This document shows positions 35,358-47,136 of a stretch of DNA of 64,000 nucleotides, piece after piece (the stretch's first letter is position 1; each line of letters begins with the position of its first letter). The stretch lies in the NCBI GenBank assembly GCA_028671895.1, contig CM053795.1, forward strand, positions 9,445,501 to 9,509,500. Direction: 5' to 3'. The notes beneath the pieces were generated by a model. That model was not told the origin of the DNA. It saw only the letters and a program-made list of their open reading frames with translations, and made no database searches. The position numbers were made by a program, and so were the translations under genes. The stretch comes from Oenanthe sinensis (taxonomy: Eukaryota > Streptophyta > Magnoliopsida > Apiales > Apiaceae).

Positions 35358-37232
35358 TTTCCGGAAATTAACTATCGGATATTGTTCTTTATTAAGAAGA
35401 TTTAAATTTTCATGTTTGAATTCAAAACATTTTTTTAGTAAAATTCATAAAAAAATTGAGTTGAAGTTGCTTGTTTGAAATGAGTTATGTAGGGTTTGTC
35501 CGAATTTGTAAAGGAAAGATAATAAGTTTATATAGTATCTTTTGTTAGTGTTGTTTATAACTACTCGTGTAAGTAAAGAATACTTATGTCACATAATGCT
35601 ATTGAGTACTGTCTTGACGACTCATCAGTTCTATTGTTTCTATGAGTATATGCATAAAACTTATGAGCTAAGTTTTTGTTTTTGTTTTTGTTTTTGTTAA
35701 TTATTTATATAACTGGCCTATTATTGTTCTGTAGTATATATTATACCCAACAGAATGCTCATTATACATTTATATACTTTTGTTGCAATAAAGTTGTCTA
35801 AAAATATTTGACCCAAGAAACCAAGTAATGGTAATATATTATATTAGCAAATGTATAGAATATGTTAATTTTTAAAAGAAAAGTATTTTTATGAATAATG
35901 TTGTCGAAGTTAACTGTTTTATTTGTTTAATAAGGTCATAATTACATAGTTAAAATATTTTAGAAAAACAAAAGTTTGAAGAAGTAATGACAATTCAATA
36001 GAATTGTTTTCTTAAAAATATTTAATTTTTTTTTAAGAGGTGGAAATAGTGAATGGGTGAAAGAGGTATAATAACACAATGAAAGTAAAGGTGACAGTTA
36101 GAAAATGAAATAACTAAATTAAACATTAAAATACTTATGATATATGTTTTATCTGCATATATGTTTTAATTGAAATATTAATATTTAAAAATCGAGTCCA
36201 TAAATCCAAAAAAATTCGCCGTGCCAATATCTACCGTATATGTTTTGGTTTTAGTTATATAAATATAGTATAGATCAGTGAATGCGATATTTATAAACTA
36301 TAGTTGACAGTTAAGGTGTGTAAAAAAATATTTTTAAATATTTTTACTTTTAAATAAAACTAAAATCTTAAAATTAATTTATATATTTATCTTTTAAATC
36401 CATCTTCTTCTACGTGGGAAAAAAATCTACAGTATATGGATGGAGGGAGTGCACAGTACTTGTGTCTAGCTCTTCCAAAACTTCCTTTAAACAAGAGTTC
36501 GAGTTACTACTAATTACAAATTTACAACAGTACATGTTCTTGAATGCAAGCTGGTAGTCAAAATATTTTGTTCTATAAATGTTGCAGACGGTTTGTAATT
36601 AACCGTTTAAATTCTCCCAGAACTACTAATTAATCTACAATTTTGAGTGGAAGTAATTAAGGTTACTAGCTTGTTTGCCCATTTACCTATACTTAAAATA
36701 AGATTTTAATTTGCTTTGTGTTGATTTTTAAGTCCACAGTAGAATGCCCCATCGATTTCATATTTTCATGACTTGGTATAGGTGGTTGATTGAATTGATT
36801 TGCCACGTTAACATCCTAAATAAAACAATCCAGCTGTTTTCAAAAAATTATGGTTTATACTTTATCTTATCGTATATCAAAATGACTTTCGGCATCGCGG
36901 AAAGGATTGAAATCACAATCGGGTTCATTGAGATATTCCTGATATAGTAAATGAAATATTTTAATTTATGAAAACAAATTAAAAAATAATAATTCTAATT
37001 AAATGATCAGAAGTTTTGAAAATCCTTGCAAAACAAGTCGAACAAAAAATATTTTAAAATAGATGATTATGATATTTATTTGCTTTATGATATTCAGTTT
37101 TGCTAAAATTAATATATTACAAGAAGTAATTATTAGTTTAGTTTTAATTAACTGAAAAACAAGATAAATTTTGGTATATTTTTGTCGGGAAATTTAGGTA
37201 TTTTTATTTATAATATACATACATTAAAAAAA

Positions 37233-38097
37233 GGCTTATTTACAATTTAAACCCTATGTTATTAACAATATACAATTCAAACCCTCTTTTAATATATTTA
37301 GTAAATTTAACCCTACGTTTTTTAACTATTTACAATTGAAACCTTTTTTTAAATAATTTCTAAAATTTTAAAATAATTAGTAAATTTAACCCTATATTTT
37401 TTAACTATGTACAATTGAAACATTTTTTAAAATAAATAATAAATTTAACCCTACGTTTTAAAACATTTAGTAAATTTAACCTTGACTTTTTAATTTTAGA
37501 ATAAAATAAATTTTATATCGAAAAAGTATTTTCGAGAATATATTCACCGAAGAGTATTTTTGAAAATAAATTAAATTCGGTGATGAACATTTATGAATAT
37601 ATTGAGCGGGAAGTGTGATAGCAAGATGGAATAATATAAGCACATATTAAAATTTTATTGGATATATATAATATATTATACATATAGATTTATTAATATT
37701 GAAAAGAACATCTAAATATCCATTTTATAAGAAAAAACCATAATAATTGCAAATATCTATTATGCTTAGATAATATCTATACAAAAAAAATTGACAATAG
37801 TGCATTTGACGAATATTTATTCAAAATTTTGTCGTAAAATTTATTTTATTCCGAAATTAAAAAGTCAAGGTTAAATTTACTAAATGTTTTAAAACGTAGG
37901 GTTAAATTTACTATTTATTTTAAAAAAGGTTTCAATTGTACATAGTTCAAAAACATAGGGTTAAATTTACTAATTATTTTAAAAAAGGTTTCAATTGTAA
38001 ATAGTTAAAAAATGCAGGGTTAAATTTATTAAATATATTAAAAGATAGTTTGAATTGTATATTGTTAATAACACAGAATTTAAATTACATTTAAGCC
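37233..38097. mobile_element. Fold-back element with 9-bp target duplication and internally repeated arms
   Basis: An 865-bp element whose outer halves are inverse copies of each other over about 250-280 bp, beginning GGCTTATTTACAATTTAAAC on the left. It is flanked by TTAAAAAAA at 37224-37232 and 38098-38106. Within each arm a unit of roughly 50-70 bp containing AAATTTAACCCTACGTTTT is repeated three or four times. A 9-bp duplication suggests the Mutator superfamily; the flanks are low complexity, so the duplication is less decisive than elsewhere. Confidence 0.8.
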
Positions 38098-38106
38098 TTA
38101 AAAAAA

Positions 38107-38808
38107 TTGGTACATGAGTAAAATGTCTTTAATTAAATATTTGATTAAAATATTCGAAAAAACTGTGGTTTCCCACAAATTTAATGGAGCAGTAGTACGG
38201 TCCAGAATCCACCTGTTTTAGTTGGTACAGTGGGATAATTAAGAGCGAGCTTTACTTAAAAATATTATTTATAATCATTTTATTAAAAGTAAAAAATTTA
38301 CTTATAAGTTTATTCATGTTATTAAGGGATATTTTATCTTTTTTTGTAGAAAAAAATATTTATTTTTTTAAAAAAGAATATATTTATATTTATTTTTTTA
38401 AAAACACTTTTTTTTGTGAAAAACAAGTGAAGACAAATGGAACTTAAGATAATATAACTTAAAATGAATTAATTATTTGATAAAATTTACTTGTAGTAAA
38501 ATTTTACTTGTAAAATATAATTTTATCAATTGACTAAATGTATTATCAATTTTTTTAATATATAGGACTTGGGAGTAGTAATTATTTTGACTTTATATAC
38601 TAATTAATAATTATAAAAAAAACTAAACATAACAACTGTACAACTGTACGTAGGAATTAAAATGTGGCCATTAGAATCATACTCTGTATTCAGGTACCAC
38701 AAATTTAATTTGCGCAGAAAGTACGAATGATTGATGATGTTCTAGTAATAGAAGCCATCAGAATAGTTGCAAGAGCAAGATATGCACAGCATAAGCACTT
38801 ACCAAAAT
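38107..38808. other. Intergenic, 3' flank of the dioxygenase gene
   Basis: AT-rich sequence with no gene; it should contain the 3' untranslated region of the dioxygenase gene near 38808. Confidence 0.45.
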
Positions 38809-40758
38809 CTAGATGTCCCTTTTAATTGATAATTGGGCTGGGCTGGGCTGGGCTGGGCTGGGCTTAACAAGACGATACGTGTTGAGGGCAGTTTTGCCTG
38901 AAACTCTCTTTTCTATTAAAAGTTGTTTTCTGAAGTCTCCCCATGTAAAAGGAGCGTACAGTTTGTGATCATGGGTAATTAGGTGCGGAGGGGATTCAAT
39001 TACGGTGCTACATGCTGGGCTCATAAAATAAGCCATTGATAGTCTCATCTTCTCTTTATTTACTACTGCTCTGTGAACCACACTCTTCAAACTTCCATTT
39101 GTCCATGCCTGCATTCATGCAAATGCAAAATATCAAGTTACAAGACTCAAGAACTCATCCTTAATTTTATATATTGTGGGTAAAAATTAATAACGAGGCT
39201 AAATTTAGAAAATAAAAATAAAATAACGAGGCTTGATTTTTAGTACATATATAGGTGTGTGAGTGTGTGATTTATCTATTTGAAATTTTGCAATAGAACA
39301 TAACTAAGATTGTGTTTGGTAATATTGATTTAATTTCAAATGATAGGATATGAGTTGTTATTTCAAATTCTCATATTTGTACTGATGTTTGAATTTCTTG
39401 GAATTCAAATAAAATCCAAATCCACAGTCTTATGATTGCCTAAACATGTCATTTGGTCGAATCCATAATTTCAAATGAAATACATGTTTCTAAACATGTC
39501 ATAAAAGAAATTGTAAATCGGTATGCGATGATTGATACTCCCTCTGTCCCATTCAATTGTATACGTTTTTTTTCCACTGCCGGACACGCATTTTAAGGTA
39601 ACTATAAAGTATAGTTCCACAACTTATTTTTAAAATTTTCTTTTTTTGTATAAAAATTTAACAATCCTATTTTTATACAAAAAAAGAAAATTTTAAAAAT
39701 AAGTTATGAATCTATCTTTAAAATGCACCTTAAAATGCGTGTCACGCCCCCGTCCCCCAATGTATATTAATCAATGGGACGGAGGGAGTACTATTTATAG
39801 TTATTGGAAAAAGTACCATACTTCCAGAGTGTCGCCGATATTGATGATGAATGAATTTGGGACAGGTCGAATGCCAATCCATTGATTATCATTTTGAAGA
39901 ACTTGAAGACTGCCAACTTCATCTTGAAATAATATTGTCAGTATGTGAGGATCAAAATGGCTACCCAGCCCTAAACACTTCTCTGGTAGGGGACAAGGTG
40001 GATACATTTTCATCCGAATCATTGTCGAGTCTTTCTCTGTAAAGTTCTTGGCGAAAAAATCATCTGGTAAGCCCAGTCCATGAGCTAACATCTCAAATAT
40101 AATGATTCCAAGTTTGTCCAGTGCGTCCATGTATTCAATTATTGCATCACTAGCAAAAGATTTGCAGAAAGATAAAGAAAATTAAGATTCCAAAGCTAAC
40201 ACAGACGCAAATATATCTTTCAAATTGTTCACAATTTCACTAGTACATGATATTCTAATTGTACCAAAATGATTGATGCTGATCAGCAAGCACATTCTTG
40301 GCCAAACCAACAGCCTGCTGTGGGGATTGAAGTAGCTGTATTATCTCAGCCCATGGCAAATTCTCTCCATAATCAGGATTAGTGGCAGAGTAACCTAATG
40401 GCAAGGTAGCTGATCTAGCTCCCTTCAGCTTTTGTTTCATAGGAAGATCGAAAAACTCGTGCAAACGAAGCTTTATATTTTCAGTAATTTCTGAAGCTAC
40501 TCCATGATTTACTAATTTAAAGAAACCCCATCTTGCACTAGCAGTCACCATAAGTTGACACAATATCTCATAATTGTCACCTTTCTTCGACTCCAAAACT
40601 TCATGGAGACTTATAACTGGAACTTGCTCCCCACCCTTGAACTCATCAAAGCTTAGGGATGGCCACTCCTTTTCGCACCATATAAAATTTTTAACACGTA
40701 ATTTCTGGTCTACTGAAGAAAGTGCATCAACAGATTCTTCTTCAATTCTCGATGTCAT
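38809..40758 (-). CDS. 2-oxoglutarate/Fe(II) dioxygenase, gibberellin 20-oxidase-like, three exons
   Basis: A soluble oxygenase that couples 2-oxoglutarate decarboxylation to substrate oxidation. Exons are 40758-40265, 40149-39822 and 39108-38809, phases agree, giving 373 residues. The N-terminal DIOX_N part includes WGFFKLVNHGV (77-87). The double-stranded beta-helix core has YPPCPLPEKCLGLGSHFDPH with iron ligands His229 and Asp231, distal His286 (SVVHRAVV) and the 2-oxoglutarate-binding Arg296-x-Ser298 (RLSMAYF). All key residues are present. The overall pattern resembles proteins annotated as GA20-oxidase-like, but the classical GA20ox substrate motifs are not clear, so the substrate is open. 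The C-terminus carries a PSPAQPSPAQ repeat from a GGGCT microsatellite. Intron 2 holds a Stowaway MITE. Confidence 0.9.
38834..38863 (-). repeat. GGGCT pentanucleotide repeat in coding sequence
   Basis: Five to six tandem GGGCT units (plus-strand reading) lie in the last exon of the dioxygenase and encode the PSPAQ PSPAQ repeat just before the stop. Because the unit is 5 bp, three units make one 15-bp period of five codons. Confidence 0.9.
39538..39788. mobile_element. Stowaway MITE in dioxygenase intron 2
   Basis: A 251-bp element with ends CTCCCTCTGTCCCATT and the inverse AATGGGACGGAGGGAG, TA on both sides. The two arms are nearly perfect inverse copies. It begins 33 nt after the 5' splice site of intron 2. 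It shares its inner sequence (around AACTATAAAGTATAGTTCC) with the element at about 49252-49492. Confidence 0.9.
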
Positions 40759-40822
40759 CAGAGAGTTAATTTATTTATATGTGTTCTTCTATTCACGTAC
40801 AATTAAGTTTGTTATGCAAGGT

Positions 40823-40830
40823 CTTTTATA
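40823..40830 (-). promoter_or_regulatory. TATA box of the dioxygenase gene
   Basis: TATAAAAG on the minus strand sits 65 bp upstream of the start codon at 40758, a good position for a short-leader core promoter. Confidence 0.6.
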
Positions 40831-41567
40831 ACTGTATATGTTTCAGCAAATATTAAATATTAAAGTACCTTTTCTAGTTATTGCTGTTGGCAGACAAACT
40901 ATTGCTTTCGCCTTTCGCATATGTTCTGATCGAGGTAGGAAATATTATATATGTAGAATTTAATACAAATTATGTTACCTGAAAGCCGAATGATCGAGAA
41001 TACAATTTACTCCAAATATATAATAGTAGACGGTTGGATACAAACATGTAGGATTTAAAATCATATGCATTGGAGATTCATGCCCGATAAATTAAAGATA
41101 GATGAAAAAAAAAGAGGAAAGATCATGAAAAAGACTATTATAAGCTCTTCGTTTCGATACATTCTATCATTTTGGAATTTACAAAGTCCTTTAAGATTAC
41201 GAATGTATTTCCTATTGCAGAAAAAGATGTTACTACTGTATTTGCCAATTTCTGTATGTTTATCGGAAAATAAGAAGTGCATTGCAAATTTCTCTGCATA
41301 CAATAATACAAGGAGGAAGTGGAAGCCCAAATGTTCAGGCTGAACACCATATATCAGACTATCAACGAAGTTTGATAGTAACTGTAACTACAATGTTTAA
41401 TGGGCCCGTCGTGAGTCAATATTATTATTGGATTCCATTTACCTTGATTATTACAGGATATCATACCTCATACTTGTATCCAAAATATAAAAAGTCACAA
41501 CTGTCTCCAACTTTCCTCCGGTGTCATAAAATAATGCCTCTAGAGTCTAGACTGTACCCAAGAACAT
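40831..41567. other. Intergenic between divergent dioxygenase and oleosin genes
   Basis: This is the outer part of the 1.06-kb interval separating the divergent start codons. No gene is supported; several open frames here have no gene-like composition. The oleosin-proximal elements are listed separately. Confidence 0.4.
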
Positions 41568-41736
41568 ACGTGTCAATCTCACAAACAACGTTCGCATGCA
41601 AAACGGCTACATGGCACAATGACTCATATCTCAATCACGTGACACTCTGCTGCTCCATCACGTGACCCCTCTCAGTCCATCACATTCTTCACCACCATAT
41701 GTTCATGTATCTCCCACCTACAAACCCCTATTTATT
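41568..41736 (+). promoter_or_regulatory. Oleosin promoter with ABRE/G-box, RY and TATA elements
   Basis: Upstream of the oleosin start, in order: ACGTGTC (41568-41574, ABRE core), CATGCAAA beginning 41595 (RY-type seed element), two G-boxes CACGTG at 41636-41641 and 41659-41664, then a TATTTATT box at 41729-41736. RY and ABRE/G-box elements are the established targets of B3 (ABI3/FUS3) and bZIP (ABI5) regulators in seed maturation, so seed-specific, ABA-responsive expression is expected. That last step is inference. Confidence 0.78.
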
Positions 41737-41821
41737 CACACACACACACACCATAACCCAAGCTTCATCGAACACAAAAATACATTAACACTCCCGTATC
41801 TATTATCACGTTAGTCTGGCC

Positions 41822-42253
41822 ATGTATCAACAACCTCAGTACACTCGCCACCAGGCTCACCACTACAACCAGCCACTATCAACTCAGGTTGTAAAAGCCA
41901 CCACAGCAGCAACCATAGGTGGCTCACTCATGCTTCTATCTGGCTTGACACTTGTGGCTACTGTCATAGGCCTCGTGATTGCTACCCCTGTGTTGGTGAT
42001 ATTTAGCCCTGTGCTTGTCCCGGCTGCTATCACTCTACTGCTTCTTCTTGGAGGGTTATTCACGGCTGGTGGTCTCGGGGCCACGGCTGCCTTTGTGTTG
42101 TTCTGGATGTATAGGTATACTGCGGGGAAGCATCCGATTGGTGCGGATCAGCTTGACTTTGCAAGCCACAAAATAGCGAATGCGGCGTATGAGGTGAAAG
42201 AGAAAGCTCAGCATCTTGGTCACGAGTCTCTTCAAACTGTTCAGGGAAGCTGA
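41822..42253 (+). CDS. Oleosin (oil-body structural protein)
   Basis: Coats seed oil bodies by inserting a hydrophobic hairpin into the triacylglycerol core. The single exon encodes 143 residues. There is a short hydrophilic, Gln/His-rich N-terminus (1-23), a long uninterrupted hydrophobic region (about 27-97) and an amphipathic C-terminal part. The proline knot fits P-X5-S-P-X3-P exactly (PVLVIFSPVLVP, residues 56-67), the defining feature of oleosins. The compact C-terminus suggests a low-molecular-weight (L) isoform. A GAA repeat starts at the stop codon. The promoter is of the seed-maturation type. Nothing suggests damage. Confidence 0.97.
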   Translation: MYQQPQYTRHQAHHYNQPLSTQVVKATTAATIGGSLMLLSGLTLVATVIGLVIATPVLVIFSPVLVPAAITLLLLLGGLFTAGGLGATAAFVLFWMYRYTAGKHPIGADQLDFASHKIANAAYEVKEKAQHLGHESLQTVQGS

Positions 42254-42280
42254 AGAAGAAGAAGAAGAAGAAGAAGAAGT
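42250..42280. repeat. (GAA)n microsatellite immediately after the oleosin stop codon
   Basis: About nine GAA/AAG units begin within the TGA stop context and run into the 3' untranslated region. Expansion or slippage leaves the protein unchanged because the stop precedes it. Confidence 0.85.
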
Positions 42281-43408
42281 TATTAGAAGACAACAATAAT
42301 GATTTCTTAGACATCTAATCACCTTGTTTGCTTGTGTACGTCGTCTAATAATTTGATGTTAGTTTGTTTGTGTTTTATGTAATGGTGGACATCCACCCCC
42401 TGTGTTAATTAATTAATAATGCGTGTTTTTATTCTATTTTCTGCTGTTTTTCGTGCCTTGTTAATGAAATTAAATTCAAAATGGATATAGTACTTGTATT
42501 TGCGTATTCTTTTACGGGATCGGATGAACAAAGTTTCCAGATTTTTAACAAGGTAATCGGAAATGTGACAATCTGACAATGATGGAATGTTATCCCCAGG
42601 CTAAGATAAAACATAAAAACACAGTTTTTAAAATATTTTGGGGAAGTCTTTTCGTCTAGAACAGGCATGAGGTATGAGCATCAAAGATTTTGAATGGACA
42701 CGGGTTAACTTACATATATGCTAGCTAGGTGGTTCCAGAGGAGATGAGTGAGAATGTTACATTTTAAGACATGCTCCAGCTTTTGCAGAATGCTCAACTT
42801 TCGAAACGGTCTAACTGTAGACTCAACATTTACCACAAATAAAAAAAATTCGCAATCGATTTTAGGAAAATCTATTCAAAATTCGATTCGTAGGACATAC
42901 CAGTGCCCAAATATTTCATGTTCAACTAACAAATTTGAATCCCGAACAGTTTTTCATTACATTGGACAGCAGCATTCGCCCTGGGTTAAAATTCAATGGC
43001 TGGTACTGATAGCCTAGAAACTGATTCAAGGCCCATCGCCTCCTGCAGCCCGAGTATTTGGGCCAAACCAAAGGACAAAACATTCAAACCAAGCATTCTA
43101 GAAATAAAAGAGACAAAAAGTAAGGTCAAACGGATTGACACATAAGTACATCCATCTATCCGTCCACCTATCCCGACTGTTTAGAATTAGGAAAGGGTCA
43201 GGATTTAAGGTAAAAACTTCTAAATTTTAAAATCATTTCATATTTAAGGATATAGATAGAGTAGTTTAGAGTTTACACACTTTCAAATATATACATGCAT
43301 ATATACACATGAGTAGTTAACCGTTGTTAAAGATTTTCCTCTCCCAAGACCCGTTCTTATTTTCATGCCGGAGGTATCGCGGACAATCACCCTCTAACAT
43401 TGTTTTGC

Positions 43409-43499
43409 AGGAAGCCCCTCGCAGCTACACCACTCGCGGAGACCAAAACAAAAAAAAAATTAGGAGAGGAAGGACCCAGCCTGTTTGGAATTATCAGGT
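43409..43499 (+). pseudogene. Exon-like fragment of unknown parent
   Basis: After TTTTGCAG a segment of normal base composition, ending before GGTACTC, could be an exon. One frame reads KPLAATPLAETKTKKKLGEE, then GPSLFGIIRYSTTKPLGMSE, which continues beyond the possible donor site. It has a gene-like feel but no start or neighbouring exon was found. I do not recognise it. Confidence 0.25.
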
Positions 43500-43600
43500 A
43501 CTCAACTACAAAACCTTTAGGAATGAGCGAAAAAGGTTGCTGGAATGATCAACTTGCTCCAAGTTTTGTTTTTTTTTTGCCTAATACTTCGAACCATTAT

Positions 43601-43810
43601 GGGGGTGTTTGGCTTAGCTTATAAGTAATAAGTTACTTTTTTTAAAAAAATATTTTCATATTTTTTTTTGAAAATTAATATTTATTTTAAAAATTTAAAA
43701 CCAAATCTTATTTCCAAATTTGAAAATAAGTTACTTATTTTTAGAAAAAATACATATATACCAACTTTTTCAGCTTATAAGTTACTTATAAACTTGGCCA
43801 AACGGGCACT
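43601..43810. mobile_element. Short inverted-repeat MITE (GTGTTTGGC family)
   Basis: The left end GGGGGTGTTTGGCTTAGCTT and the right end, read inverse as GTGCCCGTTTGGCCAAGTTT, are imperfect inverse copies, each followed by TATAAGT motifs. The exact target duplication is unclear. About 210 bp, AT-rich, non-coding. Confidence 0.6.
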
Positions 43811-45779
43811 ATGTAAGCCCATGGTTTCCGGGCCCTGTATCGAATTGAATTTCATCGTTTTACTCATACTTGTGATCATTTAAGCATAGTGCTTCACTTC
43901 TTTATATCATTTTCTATTGTAGCAGGCTACCTCTTTTCTAGGTGTAGTCTATATGGGCCAGCCCAAGGAGAAGTATTTCATATTGTAAAGTTTGCAATGA
44001 GTTATTAATTAGCCCAGGTATGTTTGCATTGTTCTGGTCTCTTTTAGAAGTTCATTTGATTCGCCAGTACGAGAAATAATTTTCGTACATTTTTAATTTA
44101 TACAAGATATTTGATCGAGTAAATTTGAATTTTGAAATCTATACTCCAAACTTATAACTTATAAGATATGGATTTTTATTTTTTTGAAATAAGATATGGA
44201 TTTTTGAACACAAAGGAAGATGGATATGGATAAAGTGAACGAGGAATTAATTTAATTTTTTTCTTCTATCTTTATCTATAAAATCATATATAAATCTTTA
44301 ATACATATTTTTATCGTGATATTTTTTAATTTTAAATAAGTAATAATATTTTTTTTAATATTATATTTTTTTAATTTATTATTTTATAAACAAATATTGA
44401 ATTAACAATTAGTTACTTAAATAACTTGCAGCACATATAATTTCTTTTATTAAATTATTATTTATGAATTGAATAAGAACTTTGTTTCTTATTGTGTGTA
44501 TTAGTACAAATCATTTATATTTTATATTGTTATTTAAAATGAAATTAAAAATATAAAAAGGATAGTGATAGTTAAACAAATATATATATTACTAATAGAA
44601 GAATATATATAATATACTTATTAAAATTAATTTAATTAATAATTATAAAATATTCTAAATTAAATAAATTTTGTTTTAACAATAAATCTAATATATAATA
44701 TTAAAAATGAAGTTTTAATTTCATACCATTCTAATTTCATTTCTCATTTTGTGAACCCAAAAGAGATCTAAATACTTTGATATGCCCTTGCCAGGACAAT
44801 TTGGATTGGGAGATGCAATATATGTAAGAGGACTCAAATCACGAGCAAGTTGAACAATGTGCTAATTGATTTTTTATAAATATTTTAAAATAATGAATTT
44901 CAGTGATTTAATTAATTTATTTTATAAGTCAATTTTAACAATCTTTTATATATTCATTTTATGTTATTATAATAATAATAAATTTGAATCTGACTATTCT
45001 TAAAAAAGAGAAAAGAAAAAAAAAGATGTGAAAAAAAGAGGGAAATGAGTTTTTATTCATAAAAAAGAAAAAAGAAATGACTAGAGGATCTATATTAATA
45101 GGATGTGACTAATATAAATTTAAGAATGTCCTAGTAATTTCGAAAATCACTAAAATGTGGTTGGAGTGTCACTTTATATTACTATTCCCGATTTTTGAGT
45201 TTAGAAGGCTCATTGAAGCTGTTGGAGTAGCTCTGAAAACATCATTACTTCGAAAAGCATGTACAAGGTGAGAAAAGGTCCACTGAGGTTATGTTTTTAT
45301 TTATTTGATATTTGGAGAGCCAATATGAACATCCATTTTATCCGAGTCGTATTTTCTTTACATTTTAAATGATTCTAATGGGCCAGGGTTATAATATTCC
45401 AACAAAAATATACTTATACATACATGCTGGCACAATGTATACACACATAACAAACTTCAACTAGAAACAATTTAGACACAATTTAATCATTACAATTATT
45501 GGTAGCATATATGTGATTCTTTGTTTAAATAAGTCATTTAAAAAGGAAGATTATATAGAATGTTACACAAGATTATTTTTATCACGTTTTTTAGGTGCAT
45601 GAAAAAAAAAAGAGCTAAATCGCATAAATTGGAGGGAGGTAATATACATTTTATATTTGGATCCAAGTGTGGTAAGTGTAGACGACGTATGCTCCAGACC
45701 AAAAAGTATGAATGAATAAATATAACTAGAAAAAACTGTAATTGTGAAAAAGCCCATACTGTGGATGGAATAGTTATGT

Positions 45780-46001
45780 TTGGCCTGTTTGGCCTGCCTT
45801 AAAATAAGTCTTTTTGGACTTATTTTCGGGTAAAAATTTCATATTTTGATAAATGTTTTTTATACAAGTATTTAATGTATATTTGAGATTCTATAAGTTC
45901 CAAAAAAAAGTTAATTTTTTTCAGAAAAAAGTTAGGAATCTCTAACTTTGTCTTAAAATAAGTTGACTTATTCTGAAAAAAAGTTCTCCCAAACACCCCC
46001 G
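45780..46001. mobile_element. Short inverted-repeat MITE
   Basis: The left end around TGTTTGGCCTGCCTTAAAAT and right end around AAGTTCTCCCAAACACCCCC face each other, with AAAATAAGT motifs inside both arms. It resembles the element at 43601-43810 in its TGTTTGG ends, but the borders are uncertain. Confidence 0.45.
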
Positions 46002-46268
46002 TTGTATGCTTGGTTTTAGCTGGTAAGTATAGACGTTGCGGTGGTTCAGTTTGAATGCGTTTGTTGACCGTACATATATCTTTGAATTTAGATGCTTCTT
46101 GGTCTTCACGACAACACCCGCTCGTGCGTTCAACCTTTACGGTTAGTCAAGACTGAAGATGCACGACCACGAGCATATACTTTTCTTCTTTTTTTTTTTT
46201 GATGCCAACATGTCTAGTGTCTGCAATCTACATAGTACTCATTTTTTACTAATCAATTAAAAATTATA

Positions 46269-46487
46269 CTCCCTCGTTTTTAAATTACTTGTCCACTTTA
46301 ATTTTTATACATAATTTAAGATATATTGACCACATAATTACATAATTTTTAGAAAAGAATTCAAATATTAAATTTTTATTCATAAAAGTAAAAATTTTAA
46401 AATAATTTATATAACTATACGATCAATACACTTTAAACTACGCGTAAAAATTAAAATGGACAATTAATCTGGAACGTAAAGAATATT
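46269..46487. mobile_element. Degraded Stowaway-like MITE
   Basis: The left end CTCCCTCGTTTTTAAATTAC is preserved after TA; the right end is eroded. The arms share TTGTCCACTTTAATTTTTA and the inverse AAAATTAAAATGGACAATT-type sequence. Confidence 0.5.
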
Positions 46488-47136
46488 AAATATTCAGCTA
46501 TATATTTTCTAAATTCTGGCCTACGATACCTTTTCTTTTCTCCCTCCAAAAGGCACACCATTAGAATAGCGAAAAACATATAATAATAATAATAATACTA
46601 TAATAGTAATACATTGTTTGGCGTTACTTTTTCTGGCGTTCTGGTTTTTTATTCGTATCCAAATATTTTATAGCGGAGCTCAAAATTTCAAAATGTCTCC
46701 CTTTTTTTTCCCACCGGAACTGCAGCTGATCATGCAGCTAAATATAATATAACCTTTTATAATAATTAATTATAAATTTAACATTGATTCAGTCCATCTT
46801 AACTACCCACTTTGGAGGTTTGAAATGAATATACTTTCCGTTACCTTTGTTTGTTTTGTACAAGACCCCGATATAACAACAGAAGTAGCATATGTCACAG
46901 AATCTATAAGGTCCTTTTTAGCTTACATCCGAATTTTATTATTCATTCTTATTCTTGTTGTTTCTATGAGGTCCTTTCTTCTGAACGCGAAGTAGTTACA
47001 AAATAAGTAAACAACTTGAAGCCAAGGCAGTGTATTTATTTATTTTGAGATAAGTAAATCTGATGACTTAATTTACCCCTCAAATTTTCACACCAATCAT
47101 TTTACATGCAGTACAAATGGATTATGGATGCAGCCC

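Larger units (their letters stand above)
32954..37232. other. Gene-poor AT-rich region
   Basis: This includes a Stowaway MITE (33997-34202) and a gene-like fragment with small tandem duplications (35079-35357), listed separately. A lone GGATGGAGGGAGTG at about 36438 may be one end of a broken Stowaway. No intact gene was found. Confidence 0.45.
42281..47136. other. Gene-poor region
   Basis: No intact gene is seen. It contains a possible coding fragment at 43409-43499, inverted-repeat elements at about 43601-43810 and 45780-46001 and a degraded Stowaway at about 46269-46487. The rest is AT-rich. Confidence 0.45.

Noticed and set aside
41065..41665. Open frames in the dioxygenase-oleosin interval
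   Set aside because: AT-driven frames overlapping on both strands, with no conserved motif; the region is better explained as promoter.
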